A DNA stretch of 64,000 nt from Nocardia aurea (lineage in GTDB: Bacteria; Actinomycetota; Actinomycetes; Mycobacteriales; Mycobacteriaceae): positions 124,001 through 188,000 of the forward strand of contig NZ_QCYJ01000115.1 in NCBI RefSeq assembly GCF_003123685.1. The letters run 5' to 3'. Made by a program: the position numbers and the translations under genes. Below, piece by piece: positions 25,267 through 33,874 of the stretch. The notes beneath the pieces were generated by a model. The model did no database searches, was not told where the DNA came from, and was given only the letters and a program-made list of their open reading frames with translations. Each line of letters begins with the position of its first letter. Position 1 is the stretch's first letter.

Positions 25267-27033
25267 GTGACTGGGTCGGGTGCCGCTGCGGCAGGAGATG
25301 GGGCGACACCGGGTCATTCGGGATCGTCGGTGGCCGGAGGCGGCGCGCTGCGCGCCTGGCAGCGGCGCGCGCTGACGAAATACCTCGCGACCAAACCCCG
25401 CGATTTCCTCGCGGTGGCGACCCCTGGGGCCGGTAAGACGACCTTCGCGTTGCGCGTGGCCGCCGAGCTGCTCGCAGACCGCACCGTCGACCAGATCACC
25501 GTGGTCGCCCCGACCGAACACCTCAAACACCAGTGGGCCGAGGCCGCGGCGCGCAGCGGGATCGCGCTCGACTCCCGGTTCTCCAACGCCACCGGCGGCA
25601 CCTCCGGTGACTATCACGGTGTCGTGGTCACCTATGCCCAGATCGCCTCGCACCCCACCCGGCACCGGGTCCGCACCGAGAACCGCAGGACGCTGGTCGT
25701 CCTCGACGAGATCCATCACGCGGGCGACGCGAAGACCTGGGGTGACGCGACGGCCGAGGCGTTCGGCGACGCCACGCGGCGGCTCGCGCTGACCGGAACG
25801 CCCTTCCGCAGCGACGACAGCCAGATCCCCTTCGTCACCTACGAGCCGGGCGAGGGCGGTCTGCCGCAGTCGCGCGCCGATCACACCTACGGTTACGCCG
25901 AAGCCCTCGCCGACGGCGTCGTGCGGCCCGTCGTCTTCCTCGCCTACTCCGGTGAGGCGCATTGGCGCGACAGCGCGGGCGAGGAGCACACCGCGCGTCT
26001 GGGTGAACCGCTCAACGCCGAGCAGACCGCCCGCGCCTGGCGGACCGCGCTGGATCCGGCGGGCGACTGGATCTCCGCGGTGCTGCGCGCCGCGGACACC
26101 AGACTCAGGCAGTTACGCGCCTCCGGGATGCCGGACGCGGGCGGTCTGGTCATCGCCACCGATCAGGAACGCGCCCGCGACTACGCCGAACTGCTGGAAC
26201 ACATCTCGGGGGAGCGACCCGCGCTCGTGCTCTCCGACGATCCGGACTCCTCGAACCGGATCGCCGAATTCGGCAAGAGCGCCCAGCCGTGGATGGTCGC
26301 GGTGCGCATGGTGTCCGAGGGGGTCGACGTGCCGCGACTGGCCGTCGGCGTCTACGCGACCAGCGCCTCGACCCCGCTGTATTTCGCCCAGGCCATCGGA
26401 CGTTTCGTGCGTGCCCGCAGGCCGGGCGAGACCGCGAGCGTCTTCCTGCCCTCGGTGCCGGTGCTGCTCGATCTGGCCGCGCAGCTGGAATTGCAGCGCG
26501 ACCACATCATCGGCAAACCGCACCGGGAGAAGGACGGACTCGACGACGAACTGCTGACCGACGCGAACAAGCAGAAGGACGAGCCGGGCGAGGAGGAGAA
26601 ATCCTTCGTCGCACTCGCCGCCGACGCCGAACTGGACCAGGTCATCTACGACGGATCGTCCTTCGGCACCGCGACGTTCTCCGGCAGTGACGAGGAAGCC
26701 GACTACCTCGGCATCCCCGGCCTGCTCGACGCCGACCAGATGCGCGCGCTGCTGCGCGAACGCCAGACCAAACAGGTCGCCGAGCGCAGCGAAGCGCGGG
26801 TGCCGGAACCGGCCGGTCAGGTCGCCACCGCGTCGGAACGGGTCGCGACCGCGGGCAAACTCGGCGAATTGCGCCGGGAATTGAACAGTCTCGTCGCCAT
26901 GCACCATCACCGCACCGGCAAACCGCACGGTGTCATCCACGGTGAATTGCGCCGCGAATGCGGCGGCCCGCCCACCGCGTTGGCCAGCGCCGATCAGCTC
27001 GGCGAACGGATCGCCGCGCTGCGCCGCAGATAG
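25267..27033 (+). CDS. DEAD/DEAH-box (SF2) helicase
   Basis: A 588-residue superfamily 2 helicase or translocase: Walker A ATPGAGKT at 51-58, VVAPTEHLKHQW motif Ia, DEIH box at 147-150, ALTGTPFRS motif III, and in the second RecA domain MVSEGVDVPRLAVGVYAT and AQAIGRFVRARRPGE (motif VI). The C-terminal about 150 residues are charged and probably bind nucleic acid or a partner. It resembles type III restriction/ERCC3-like actinobacterial helicases of unknown duty. The GTG start follows a TAGGGT box by 7 nt, a leaderless arrangement. Convergent with the TetR gene. Confidence 0.9.
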   Translation: MTGSGAAAAGDGATPGHSGSSVAGGGALRAWQRRALTKYLATKPRDFLAVATPGAGKTTFALRVAAELLADRTVDQITVVAPTEHLKHQWAEAAARSGIALDSRFSNATGGTSGDYHGVVVTYAQIASHPTRHRVRTENRRTLVVLDEIHHAGDAKTWGDATAEAFGDATRRLALTGTPFRSDDSQIPFVTYEPGEGGLPQSRADHTYGYAEALADGVVRPVVFLAYSGEAHWRDSAGEEHTARLGEPLNAEQTARAWRTALDPAGDWISAVLRAADTRLRQLRASGMPDAGGLVIATDQERARDYAELLEHISGERPALVLSDDPDSSNRIAEFGKSAQPWMVAVRMVSEGVDVPRLAVGVYATSASTPLYFAQAIGRFVRARRPGETASVFLPSVPVLLDLAAQLELQRDHIIGKPHREKDGLDDELLTDANKQKDEPGEEEKSFVALAADAELDQVIYDGSSFGTATFSGSDEEADYLGIPGLLDADQMRALLRERQTKQVAERSEARVPEPAGQVATASERVATAGKLGELRRELNSLVAMHHHRTGKPHGVIHGELRRECGGPPTALASADQLGERIAALRRR

Positions 27034-27043
27034 CGCCGCCGCC

Positions 27044-27640
27044 TCAGTTCGAGGGCCACGCCCGCATCGCGGTATCGATGGACGCGGTCAGCTCCGTGAG
27101 TGTCGCGCCGTCGCGGGCCTGGATCGACAGTCCGTACAGCACGGTCGCGTAGAAGAACGCGAGCGCGGCGGTGTCGGTATCCGGGGGCAGGTCGCCCTCG
27201 ACGACGCCGCGGTCGAGTCGACGGCGGATGTCGCCGGTGGTCTCGTGTCGGCATTCGACGAGGAAATCGCGAACGGTGGTGCTGCGCGTCGTGTAGGTGG
27301 ATCCGGCCAGGACCACCATGCATCCGTGCGGTGTGTTCTCCTCGGTGTAGGCCAGCGCGTTGTCGCGCAGCATCGCCTCGATGCCCGCGCGCGCGGTCGG
27401 CTCCTCGCGCAGGGCGCGTTCGGTGTGCCCGCCCTCGGTCTGTCCGTACAGTTCGACGGCCGCGCGGAACAGTGCCTCCTTGTCGCCGAACGCGGCGTAC
27501 AGGCTCGGTGAGTTGATCCCCATGGCGGCCGTCAGGTCGCTCATGGACGTGCCCTCGTAGCCGTGTTCCCAGAACACCTCCATGGCACGACGCAGTGCCA
27601 CGGACCGATCGAAGGCCCGTGGGCGCCCGCGTACCGCCAT
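27044..27640 (-). CDS. TetR family regulator
   Basis: A 198-residue TetR-type repressor. The N-terminal helix-turn-helix reads MEVFWEHGYEGTSMSDLTAA followed by MGINSPSLYAAFGDKEALF. The C-terminal domain, with CMVVLAGSTYTT, resembles the group often next to SDR oxidoreductases. The ATG has an AAAGGGAG ribosome binding site. It is divergent from an SDR gene, with a 104-bp shared control region containing long inverted repeats, so it very likely represses itself and the SDR. Inducer unknown. Confidence 0.92.
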   Translation of the reverse strand: MAVRGRPRAFDRSVALRRAMEVFWEHGYEGTSMSDLTAAMGINSPSLYAAFGDKEALFRAAVELYGQTEGGHTERALREEPTARAGIEAMLRDNALAYTEENTPHGCMVVLAGSTYTTRSTTVRDFLVECRHETTGDIRRRLDRGVVEGDLPPDTDTAALAFFYATVLYGLSIQARDGATLTELTASIDTAMRAWPSN

Positions 27641-27650
27641 CGCACTCCCT

Positions 27651-27730
27651 TTCTGTGTCGATCGTTAAATATAACGCTTGACGGCTGTCCGCCCTTCGGC
27701 TTAGGTATTTATGTACTGATCGACACAGAA
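27651..27730. promoter_or_regulatory. inverted operator/leader duplication between tetR and SDR genes
   Basis: TTCTGTGTCGATC (27651-27663) and its exact reverse complement GATCGACACAGAA (27718-27730) flank the control region; similarity extends beyond each arm. Inside, CGTTA-AATA-TAACG (27663-27676) is a perfect smaller palindrome. Both genes therefore start with nearly the same leader, GATCGACACAGAA then AGGGAG and an ATGGCGG start. Confidence 0.75.
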
Positions 27731-27744
27731 TTGAGGGAGTGACG

Positions 27745-28485
27745 ATGGCGGAGCTCGAAGGCAAGGTGGCGCTGGTGACCGGCGGCAGTCGGGGGATCGG
27801 CGCGGCCATCGCGACGCGGTTGGCGAGCGCGGGAGCCGATGTCGCGGTGACCTACCGCGAGGCCGAGACGCGCGCGGCCGGGGTGATCGCCGAGATCGAG
27901 GCGCGCGGCCGTCGTGCCGTCGCGCTGCGCGCCGACAGCGCCGACGCGAGCGCTGTCACCGGCGCGGTGGACAGGACCGCCGAGGAATTGGGCGGCCTCG
28001 ACATCCTGGTCAACAACGCGGGCATCTTCCCGGCGAAACCCTTCGGAGAGTTCACCGTCGACGAGATCGACTACGCCCTGCACGTGCACGCGCGTGCGGC
28101 GTTCGTCGCGGCCCAGCGCGCGGTAGCCCATATGACCGGCGGGGGCCGCATCGTCAATATCGGTACGAACCTGTCCGAGCACGCGCCCTTCGGCGGGCTC
28201 ACCCTCTACAACCTGAGCAAATCAGCGCTCAACGGTTTCACCAAAGCCCTCGCGCGCGAACTGGGTCCGCGCGACATCACGGTCAATCTCGTGCAGCCCG
28301 GCTCCACCGACACCGATATGAATCCCGCCGATGGCGACCACGCCCGCGATCAGGAGCGGTTGACCGCCCTCGGTCGCTTCGGCCGGGCCGACGATATCGC
28401 GGCGGCCGTCGCCTTCCTGGCCGGTGAATCCGGTCGAAGTGTCACCGGCGCGTTCCTCACCGTCGACGGCGGCACCAACGCGTGA
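27745..28485 (+). CDS. SDR family oxidoreductase
   Basis: A 246-residue classical short-chain dehydrogenase/reductase. It shows the nucleotide loop VTGGSRGIGAAIA, the NNAGIFP motif, catalytic Tyr-x3-Lys in LYNLSKSALNGF and the PGSTDTDMNP segment; an Arg after the nucleotide loop suggests NADP(H). At the position where the catalytic Ser is usual (13 before Tyr) there is Asn, while a Ser stands two residues nearer, so the active site may be slightly shifted. ATG at 27745 has GAGGGAG 5 nt upstream. Likely target of the divergent TetR. Substrate unknown. Confidence 0.9.
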   Translation: MAELEGKVALVTGGSRGIGAAIATRLASAGADVAVTYREAETRAAGVIAEIEARGRRAVALRADSADASAVTGAVDRTAEELGGLDILVNNAGIFPAKPFGEFTVDEIDYALHVHARAAFVAAQRAVAHMTGGGRIVNIGTNLSEHAPFGGLTLYNLSKSALNGFTKALARELGPRDITVNLVQPGSTDTDMNPADGDHARDQERLTALGRFGRADDIAAAVAFLAGESGRSVTGAFLTVDGGTNA

Positions 28486-28532
28486 GCGCCCGGTCGTCGG
28501 TCGGTGCCCGCGGGGGATGCGGGGCGTGGCCG

Positions 28533-29405
28533 TCAGCCAGTGAAGTATCGGCCGGGTGAGACGCCGACGGTGCGCCGGAACGCCGCGACGTAGGCGCTCG
28601 GCGTCGCGTAACCGACGCGGGCGGCGATCCGGGCGATCGGCATTCCCTCGGCCAGATGGGGCAGTGACGCCGCGAGGCGGATCTGGGTGCGCCAGTCGCC
28701 GAATCCGATTCCCGTCTCCGCCCGGAACAGGCGGGCCAGCGTGCGGGTGCTGGTCGCGGTGGCGGCGGCGAATTCGGCGAGGGTGCGCGGGTCGGCCGGA
28801 TCGCGCAGCAGCGCCGCGGCGACCTGCCGGGCGCGGGGGTCGGACGGGGGATGCGCGCCGATCGGGATCACCTCGACCGGTTCCAGCAGATCGAAGACGA
28901 CCGCCTCCGCCCGTGCCGTAGCCGGATCGCCCTCGCCCTGTCGCGTCGACGCGTACGACGGCCGCGCGGCGGCATCGTGTACCGGATCCGAGTACTGGTC
29001 GACGCCCGGTCCGGTTGGCGTCGACGTCGGTGTCGGGGGCATGCCGTTGGTCAGATGGTCGAAGAGTTCGTGGAGCAAGCGGGTGACCCGCAGCATCGTC
29101 GGCGCGGAGAACGCGATCGGGGTGCGTTCGGGATCGAGGAAGATGCCGCGCATATCGGCGCCGTCGGCGGTGCCCGTGCGGTGCGCGAGGCCGCCCGGAA
29201 TCCACAGTGCCCTGGTCGGCGGAAGCACCCAGTGACCGTGCGCGGTCTCCACGGCGATGACTCCCCGTGCGGCCCAGGCGATCTGGTGTTGCGGATGACG
29301 GTGGGTGTCGAACCAGTGCCCGGCGGGCAGCGTGCCCGCGCCGAAGATCATCGCGGTGGGTCCCCGCGGGGGTGACAGCATCGGGATGTGGCCGTTCTGC
29401 GACAC
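28533..29405 (-). CDS. AraC family regulator with cupin-type sensor
   Basis: A 290-residue regulator with an N-terminal cupin-like domain (GHWFDTHRHPQHQIAWAARG, WVLPPTRALWIPGGLAHRTG) and a C-terminal AraC DNA-binding domain (TLAEFAAATATSTRTLARLF and MPIARIAARVGYATPSAYVA). A low-complexity Pro/Thr segment (residues about 122-165) lies between the parts. GTG at 29405 is likely, 8 nt after TACGGT. It diverges from the small methyltransferase gene with only 55 bp between, so cross-regulation is plausible. Such proteins often control an adjacent exporter; none is present. Confidence 0.87.
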   Translation of the reverse strand: MSQNGHIPMLSPPRGPTAMIFGAGTLPAGHWFDTHRHPQHQIAWAARGVIAVETAHGHWVLPPTRALWIPGGLAHRTGTADGADMRGIFLDPERTPIAFSAPTMLRVTRLLHELFDHLTNGMPPTPTSTPTGPGVDQYSDPVHDAAARPSYASTRQGEGDPATARAEAVVFDLLEPVEVIPIGAHPPSDPRARQVAAALLRDPADPRTLAEFAAATATSTRTLARLFRAETGIGFGDWRTQIRLAASLPHLAEGMPIARIAARVGYATPSAYVAAFRRTVGVSPGRYFTG

Positions 29406-29460
29406 AATCTGTCACCGTAGCCTGTCGTGGCGGCGGCGTCGGCTTCCTACCGTTGAGTCC

Positions 29461-30030
29461 ATGCCGATGAACATCCTGCACCGCGTGCTCTGCCGTTCCA
29501 CTGTCTGGGAGCGGATCAGCGCCACCAAGATCGTGCCGTGGGCGTTGTCCGATATCGATCTCGGCGGCCGTGCCCTCGAGATCGGTCCCGGTTACGGCGC
29601 CAATATTCGCAGTCTGCTCGACCGGGCAGGCTCGCTGACCGGGCTCGAGATCGAACCCGCGCTCGCCGAGCGGTTACGGACCCGGCACGGCGCCGAGATG
29701 ACCGTGATCGAGGGCGACGGCGCTCGAATGCCGTTGTCCGCGTCGGAATTCGACTCCGTGGTCTGCTTCACCATGTTGCATCACGTGCCATCGGTGTCCG
29801 AACAGGACGCGCTGTTCGCCGAGGCGTTGCGCGTGCTGCGACCCGGCGGGGTCTTCGCGGGCAGCGACGGACTCGACAGCAGGGGTTTTCGGCTCCTCCA
29901 TCTCGGCGACACCTGCCTGCCGGTGCCGCCGGAGACCGCCGTCGAACGATTGACCCGCGCCGGATTCGTCGACGTCGAGATCGACACGGGCGGCGGCAGT
30001 TTCCGCTTCCGGGCGCACAGGCCGGAGTGA
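29461..30030 (+). CDS. small class I SAM-dependent methyltransferase
   Basis: A 189-residue Methyltransf_11-type enzyme: ALEIGPGYGANIRSLLDRA as SAM loop, LTGLEIEPALAERLR as motif II acidic end, GDGARMPLSASEFDSVVCF and RVLRPGGVFAGSD as motif IV/VI. Short with no added substrate domain; the acceptor cannot be deduced, small molecules or lipids being typical. The ATG lies 7 nt after a TACCGT -10 box and has no Shine-Dalgarno, so it is probably leaderless. Convergent with the SWIM gene (7-bp gap). Confidence 0.88.
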   Translation: MPMNILHRVLCRSTVWERISATKIVPWALSDIDLGGRALEIGPGYGANIRSLLDRAGSLTGLEIEPALAERLRTRHGAEMTVIEGDGARMPLSASEFDSVVCFTMLHHVPSVSEQDALFAEALRVLRPGGVFAGSDGLDSRGFRLLHLGDTCLPVPPETAVERLTRAGFVDVEIDTGGGSFRFRAHRPE

Positions 30031-30037
30031 ATCCCGC

Positions 30038-30589
30038 TCACGCGAGGTCGAAATAGTCCGCCGGGTCGAGCGCGTCGATCGGCGTCCAGCGCGGCGCCTC
30101 GACCTCGACCGAATCGCGCGCGGCGTCCGATACCCCGAAGTAGCCCTGGATTTCGAGGGCGAGCCGAGGGTTCTCGTCGACGCGTCGGGCCGTGTCGTAG
30201 ATCGTCGACAACACGTGCACACAGCGTGCGGTGCGCGCCGAGCAGGAGCAGTCCGTCGCGGCGAGTACCGGTACGGGTGGGATTCCCGCGGCCACGAGCG
30301 CCCGGTGCATGTCGTCGGTGAGAACAGTGGGGTCGGGGATGACGGCGGTGATGGCCGTGATCGACGCGCGGCTGAGCGGCGCGACCTCGAGATGGGTCAC
30401 CGAGGCCTGCCCGCCGCGATGGATCGCGGCGCGGATGACCCGGCCCTGGACGGTCGTCGCCACACCGCCGTTGCGGGCGATGCTGCGCGCCCGGGGCAAC
30501 AGCGGGTCGGGCCTGGTCTGACGTAGCGGTTCGGCCAGCCGGACCCAGTCCATTCCCCACGGGGTGTAACCGAATTCGTTGTCCGCCAT
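30038..30589 (-). CDS. SWIM zinc-finger protein partner of SNF2 helicase
   Basis: A 183-residue protein with a SWIM zinc finger: CxC in DCSCSARTARC followed by CVH, then VLSTIYDTARRVDENPRLAL. The N-terminus MADNEFGYTPWGMDWVRLAE is typical for bacterial SWIM proteins that accompany SNF2 helicases. Zinc binding and interaction with DNA or the helicase are family-based predictions. The ATG overlaps the helicase stop by one base (TGATG) and has GAGGGAG inside the helicase 3' end, indicating coupled synthesis. Confidence 0.88.
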   Translation of the reverse strand: MADNEFGYTPWGMDWVRLAEPLRQTRPDPLLPRARSIARNGGVATTVQGRVIRAAIHRGGQASVTHLEVAPLSRASITAITAVIPDPTVLTDDMHRALVAAGIPPVPVLAATDCSCSARTARCVHVLSTIYDTARRVDENPRLALEIQGYFGVSDAARDSVEVEAPRWTPIDALDPADYFDLA

Positions 30590-32400
30590 CAGTTCTCCCT
30601 CTTGCGACGCAGGACCTGCACGAGTTGTTCGTCGTCGAGGCGGGCCAGCGCCGCGATTCCGGTGGTGTCGGACAGGTCGGTCAGCGCGGATTTGCGATCG
30701 TGCATACCCGCGATGTGCTCCTCCACCGTCGTGGCGGAGGTCAGGGTGGTGATGGTGACGGTGCGGGTCTGGCCGATGCGGTGCGCCCGATCCGAGGCCT
30801 GGGCCTCCACCGCCGGATTCCACCACCGGTCGAAGTGGATGACGTCGGCCGCCCTGGTGAGAGTCAGACCGGTACCCGCCGCGCGCAGGCTGAGCACGAG
30901 TACCGGTGGGCCGTCCGGCGCTCGGAAATCGGTGACGATCGAGGCGCGCCGCGCCCGGTCGAGTCCGCCGTGGAAGAACGGCGCGGTGATGCCGAACTGT
31001 GCGGACAGGTGGCGGACCAGCAGTTCCCCGGTCTGTCGGTACTGGGTGAACACCAGGGTGGGGGCGTCGTTGTCGAGGTTGGTCGCCACGATATCGGTGC
31101 ACAGATCGAGTTTCCCCGACCGCCCGGACAGTTCGTCCAGCTCGCCGGTGACCAGGCCGGGATGGTTGCAGACCTGTTTGAGGGCGGTCAGCGCGGCGAG
31201 CACCAGGGTCCGCCGTCGCGCGCCCACGCCGAATCCGTCGTCGATCGCGCGATCGAGCAGCTGATCGTAGAGCTTCTCCTGTTCCGCGCTGAGGTCACAC
31301 AGCAGATCGCTGTGGATCTTCGCCGGAAGCGACGCCGCGACTTCGGATTTCCGCCGGGCCAGCAGTACCGGTTCGACGGTGTCGCGCAGGCGGGCGGCCG
31401 CGGTGGTCGACCCCTCGGCGATCGGCCGGACGAACCGGCGACGGAATTGGGTGCGGTGCGCGAACAGTCGCGGCGTGACCAGGTTCAGCAGGGCCCACAA
31501 CTCCTCGAGATGGTTTTCCACCGGGGTGCCGGTCAGCGCCACCGTCGCCGACGCGCGCAGGGCGCGCGCGGCCTTGGAGACCTGGGTGCGCGGATTCTTC
31601 AGCGCCTGCGCCTCGTCGAAGATCGCCGTCGCCCAGTGCTGTTCGGCGAGCAGGTGACCGTGCGGGCGCAACGTCGGATATCCCGTGATCACCACCGCGC
31701 CCTCGATGTCCGCGACGGCGGGCGCGTCCCCGCCGCGCCAGATCACCGGCCGCAGCCCCGGGGCGAAACGAGTGATCTCGTGCGCCCAGTTGCCGACCAG
31801 TGACGTCGGGCAGACGACCAGTTGCGGCCCTGCCCCGGCCCGCCCGAGCAGGAATCCGATGGTCTGCACGGTCTTTCCCAGACCCATCTCGTCGGCCAGC
31901 ACCGCGCCGCCGAAGGCGTCGGTGGTCTCGCGTAGCCACGCCACTCCGCGCACCTGGTAGGGCCGCAGTTCCGCGCGCAGCACCGCCGCCAATTCGACCT
32001 CCACCGATCGGGTCTCGCGCACGATCCGCAGCGCGCGATCGGCGGCGACGACCGAGGTGCCGACGGCGTCGGGTACCGCGTGCGCCGCGATCGGCAGCCG
32101 GGAGATCCGCTCGTCCCCGGCCAGCACCTCTCGCCAGAGCAGGAGTGAGGGCCCCGGTTCGACGACCGCGCCCGGGTTCTCGGAAATGTCCTCGGCGTCG
32201 GTCGTACGCGTCGTGCTCGCGCCGGGGGCCACGTCGAGTTTCACGAACTCGTCGGGTGCGACCAGCGCGCAGTCGACTTCGGCGACCTCGACGACACCGT
32301 GCGGGCCCGTCGGGATCGCGAGCGTGAGGGTTTCGCGGGCGCCGATGCCCGCCGGGGCTCGGCCCGCGATGTGGCCGGTCCAGGTCCAGAGGGCGAACAT
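30589..32400 (-). CDS. SNF2 family helicase/ATPase, short form
   Basis: A 603-residue Swi2/Snf2 DNA translocase. The ATPase core begins at LRPYQVRGVAWLRETTDAFG with DEMGLGKT (motif I), DEAQALKN (motif II), ALTGTPVEN (motif III), and SLRAAGTGLTLTRAADVI with WWNPAVEAQASDRAHRIGQ in lobe 2. The N-terminal domain is only about 160 residues, much shorter than in the related mycobacterial HelZ-type proteins of about 1000 residues. The ATG at 32400 (MFALWTWTGH) is the only convincing start but has no Shine-Dalgarno. It is coupled to the SWIM gene and divergent from a TetR gene. Confidence 0.85.
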   Translation of the reverse strand: MFALWTWTGHIAGRAPAGIGARETLTLAIPTGPHGVVEVAEVDCALVAPDEFVKLDVAPGASTTRTTDAEDISENPGAVVEPGPSLLLWREVLAGDERISRLPIAAHAVPDAVGTSVVAADRALRIVRETRSVEVELAAVLRAELRPYQVRGVAWLRETTDAFGGAVLADEMGLGKTVQTIGFLLGRAGAGPQLVVCPTSLVGNWAHEITRFAPGLRPVIWRGGDAPAVADIEGAVVITGYPTLRPHGHLLAEQHWATAIFDEAQALKNPRTQVSKAARALRASATVALTGTPVENHLEELWALLNLVTPRLFAHRTQFRRRFVRPIAEGSTTAAARLRDTVEPVLLARRKSEVAASLPAKIHSDLLCDLSAEQEKLYDQLLDRAIDDGFGVGARRRTLVLAALTALKQVCNHPGLVTGELDELSGRSGKLDLCTDIVATNLDNDAPTLVFTQYRQTGELLVRHLSAQFGITAPFFHGGLDRARRASIVTDFRAPDGPPVLVLSLRAAGTGLTLTRAADVIHFDRWWNPAVEAQASDRAHRIGQTRTVTITTLTSATTVEEHIAGMHDRKSALTDLSDTTGIAALARLDDEQLVQVLRRKREN

Positions 32401-32461
32401 GTGTCGGTCGGGCAGATAGGTGGCGTGTGTTGTTGGCAGGGCCGACCCCGATCGTCGTATA

Positions 32462-32484
32462 GTGTACGAAGTATCAACATACAC
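32462..32484. promoter_or_regulatory. candidate TetR operator between SNF2 and tetR genes
   Basis: GTGTA (32462-32466) and TACAC (32480-32484) form an inverted repeat with AT-rich centre in the shared control region of the SNF2 gene and the divergent TetR gene. Short arms, so moderate support. Confidence 0.35.
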
Positions 32485-32512
32485 CGTACCGAATTCATTC
32501 CCGAGGGGTTCC

Positions 32513-33289
32513 GTGGTCGAGGACACCGGCGCGCACGAAGCCGAACAGCTGATGCTGCTGCTGTGGCGCCACGCCGTACCCGCCCGCACGGGCGGTCGCG
32601 GGCCCAAACAGAAGGTCAGCGTCGACGCGGTGGTGGCCGCGGCGGTCACCCTCGCGGACCGGGACGGATACGACCGGGTCTCCATCCGGTCGGTGGCCGC
32701 GGAACTGGGCCTGCGGCCGATGAGCCTGTACACCTACGTGCCGAGCAAGGAGGCGCTCGCCGTGCTCATGGTCGACGCCGTCGCCGACCGGGACGTGCCG
32801 ATCCCCGCCGCGGACCCGCCGCGCCGCCGCATGGGCGCGATCGCCGGGCAGATCCGCGACGAGTTGCTCGCCCACCCCTGGCTGCTCGAGGTCTCACCGT
32901 GGCGGCTGGTGCTCGGTCCGGGCCGGATGCGTCGATACGAGCGGCAGCTCGCCGCGATCGATGGCATCGGGCTGTCGGATCTGGATATGGACCGGGTGAT
33001 CGCGGTGCTGTCGGAATTCGCGACCGGAAACGCCAGGATGGCGATCGCGGCGCGGCGTAGCGCCGCGGTGCTCAGTGACGCGCGATGGTGGGCCGAACAC
33101 GGTCCGCTGCTGGATCGACTGATGCCCGCCGCGGAATTTCCGCTGGCCTCGCGGGTGGGCGCCGCGGTCGGCGAGCGCTATCAGGCGCCCGCGGATCCGG
33201 ACGACGCGTTCGAATTCGGCCTGGAGCGCTTGCTCGACGGGATATTCGCCGAGGTGGAAGCGCGGCGAACCCGGCCTACGTCGTCATAG
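32513..33289 (+). CDS. TetR family regulator
   Basis: A 258-residue TetR-type protein with a non-standard N-terminal extension of about 50 residues (VVEDTGAHEAEQLMLLLWRH) before the helix-turn-helix VSIRSVAAELGLRPMSLYTY followed by VPSKEAL. The larger C-terminal domain resembles TetR_C_1-type ligand domains. GTG at 32513 has GAGGGG 6 nt upstream. Divergent from the SNF2-SWIM pair, which suggests control of that pair. Ligand unknown. Confidence 0.88.
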   Translation: MVEDTGAHEAEQLMLLLWRHAVPARTGGRGPKQKVSVDAVVAAAVTLADRDGYDRVSIRSVAAELGLRPMSLYTYVPSKEALAVLMVDAVADRDVPIPAADPPRRRMGAIAGQIRDELLAHPWLLEVSPWRLVLGPGRMRRYERQLAAIDGIGLSDLDMDRVIAVLSEFATGNARMAIAARRSAAVLSDARWWAEHGPLLDRLMPAAEFPLASRVGAAVGERYQAPADPDDAFEFGLERLLDGIFAEVEARRTRPTSS

Positions 33290-33313
33290 CCGATGGCTCT
33301 GGGTCCGTGAACG

Positions 33314-33346
33314 CCGACAGCGGGCGACATAGTCGCCCGCTGTCGG
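33314..33346. terminator. 14-bp stem bidirectional terminator
   Basis: Perfect arms of 14 bp (33314-33327 and 33333-33346; CCGACAGCGGGCGA and its complement) with a 5-nt loop CATAG lie between the convergent TetR and DUF7455 genes, followed on the + strand by a T-rich stretch with GTTTTTC at 33362. Confidence 0.8.
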
Positions 33347-33402
33347 GGAATACGATGTTCTGTTTTTCGATGCTGTTGTGTCGGGACGCGAATACCACCG
33401 GT

Positions 33403-33597
33403 TCAGACTGTGGGAGCAGACTCCGTGTCGATTACGGCTTCGAGCTCACGCAATCGATCCATGTGTTCGTTCGCGTGGTGCTGGCAGAAGAGCAACTCTC
33501 CACCTGCGGGCAGCGTGGCACGCACGCGTGCCGCCGCACCGCAACGGTCGCAACGATCGACCGCGGTCAGTGGGGTGCTTGTCAGGGTTCCTGGCAT
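33403..33597 (-). CDS. DUF7455 small zinc-binding protein
   Basis: A 64-residue protein with CDRCGAAARVRATLPAGGEL then LLFCQHHANEH: a CxxC plus CxHH set that probably holds one zinc. It is a small conserved actinobacterial protein, found near sigA in related genomes; role unknown. The ATG has a strong GGAGGA box 7 nt upstream. The 277 bp upstream to the DUF952 gene hold no further gene; the region is AT-richer than average near 33700-33790 and probably contains promoters for both sides. Confidence 0.85.
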   Translation of the reverse strand: MPGTLTSTPLTAVDRCDRCGAAARVRATLPAGGELLFCQHHANEHMDRLRELEAVIDTESAPTV

Positions 33598-33874
33598 GAC
33601 TCCTCCGTCCTGGCTCCCGGCACTACAGTCCGTTCACCTGGTGTGGGGCCCCGTGGTCACTCCGCGGGGCTCGCAACCGCTACTTCCCAGCAGTGGTATG
33701 ACTACTCTGTCAGACGTTCGGGACGGGGGCTTTGTTCCCGCGAATGATTCAGTGTGTTTTGCCTAACATGACCTGCGATTTTCGCTACCGGCGAACATCT
33801 CACGTCGACTCCGACCACACATCCTCGTTCACGCCTCGATCCGGCCGATCCAGTTGTCTACCGGGAGATTACCC

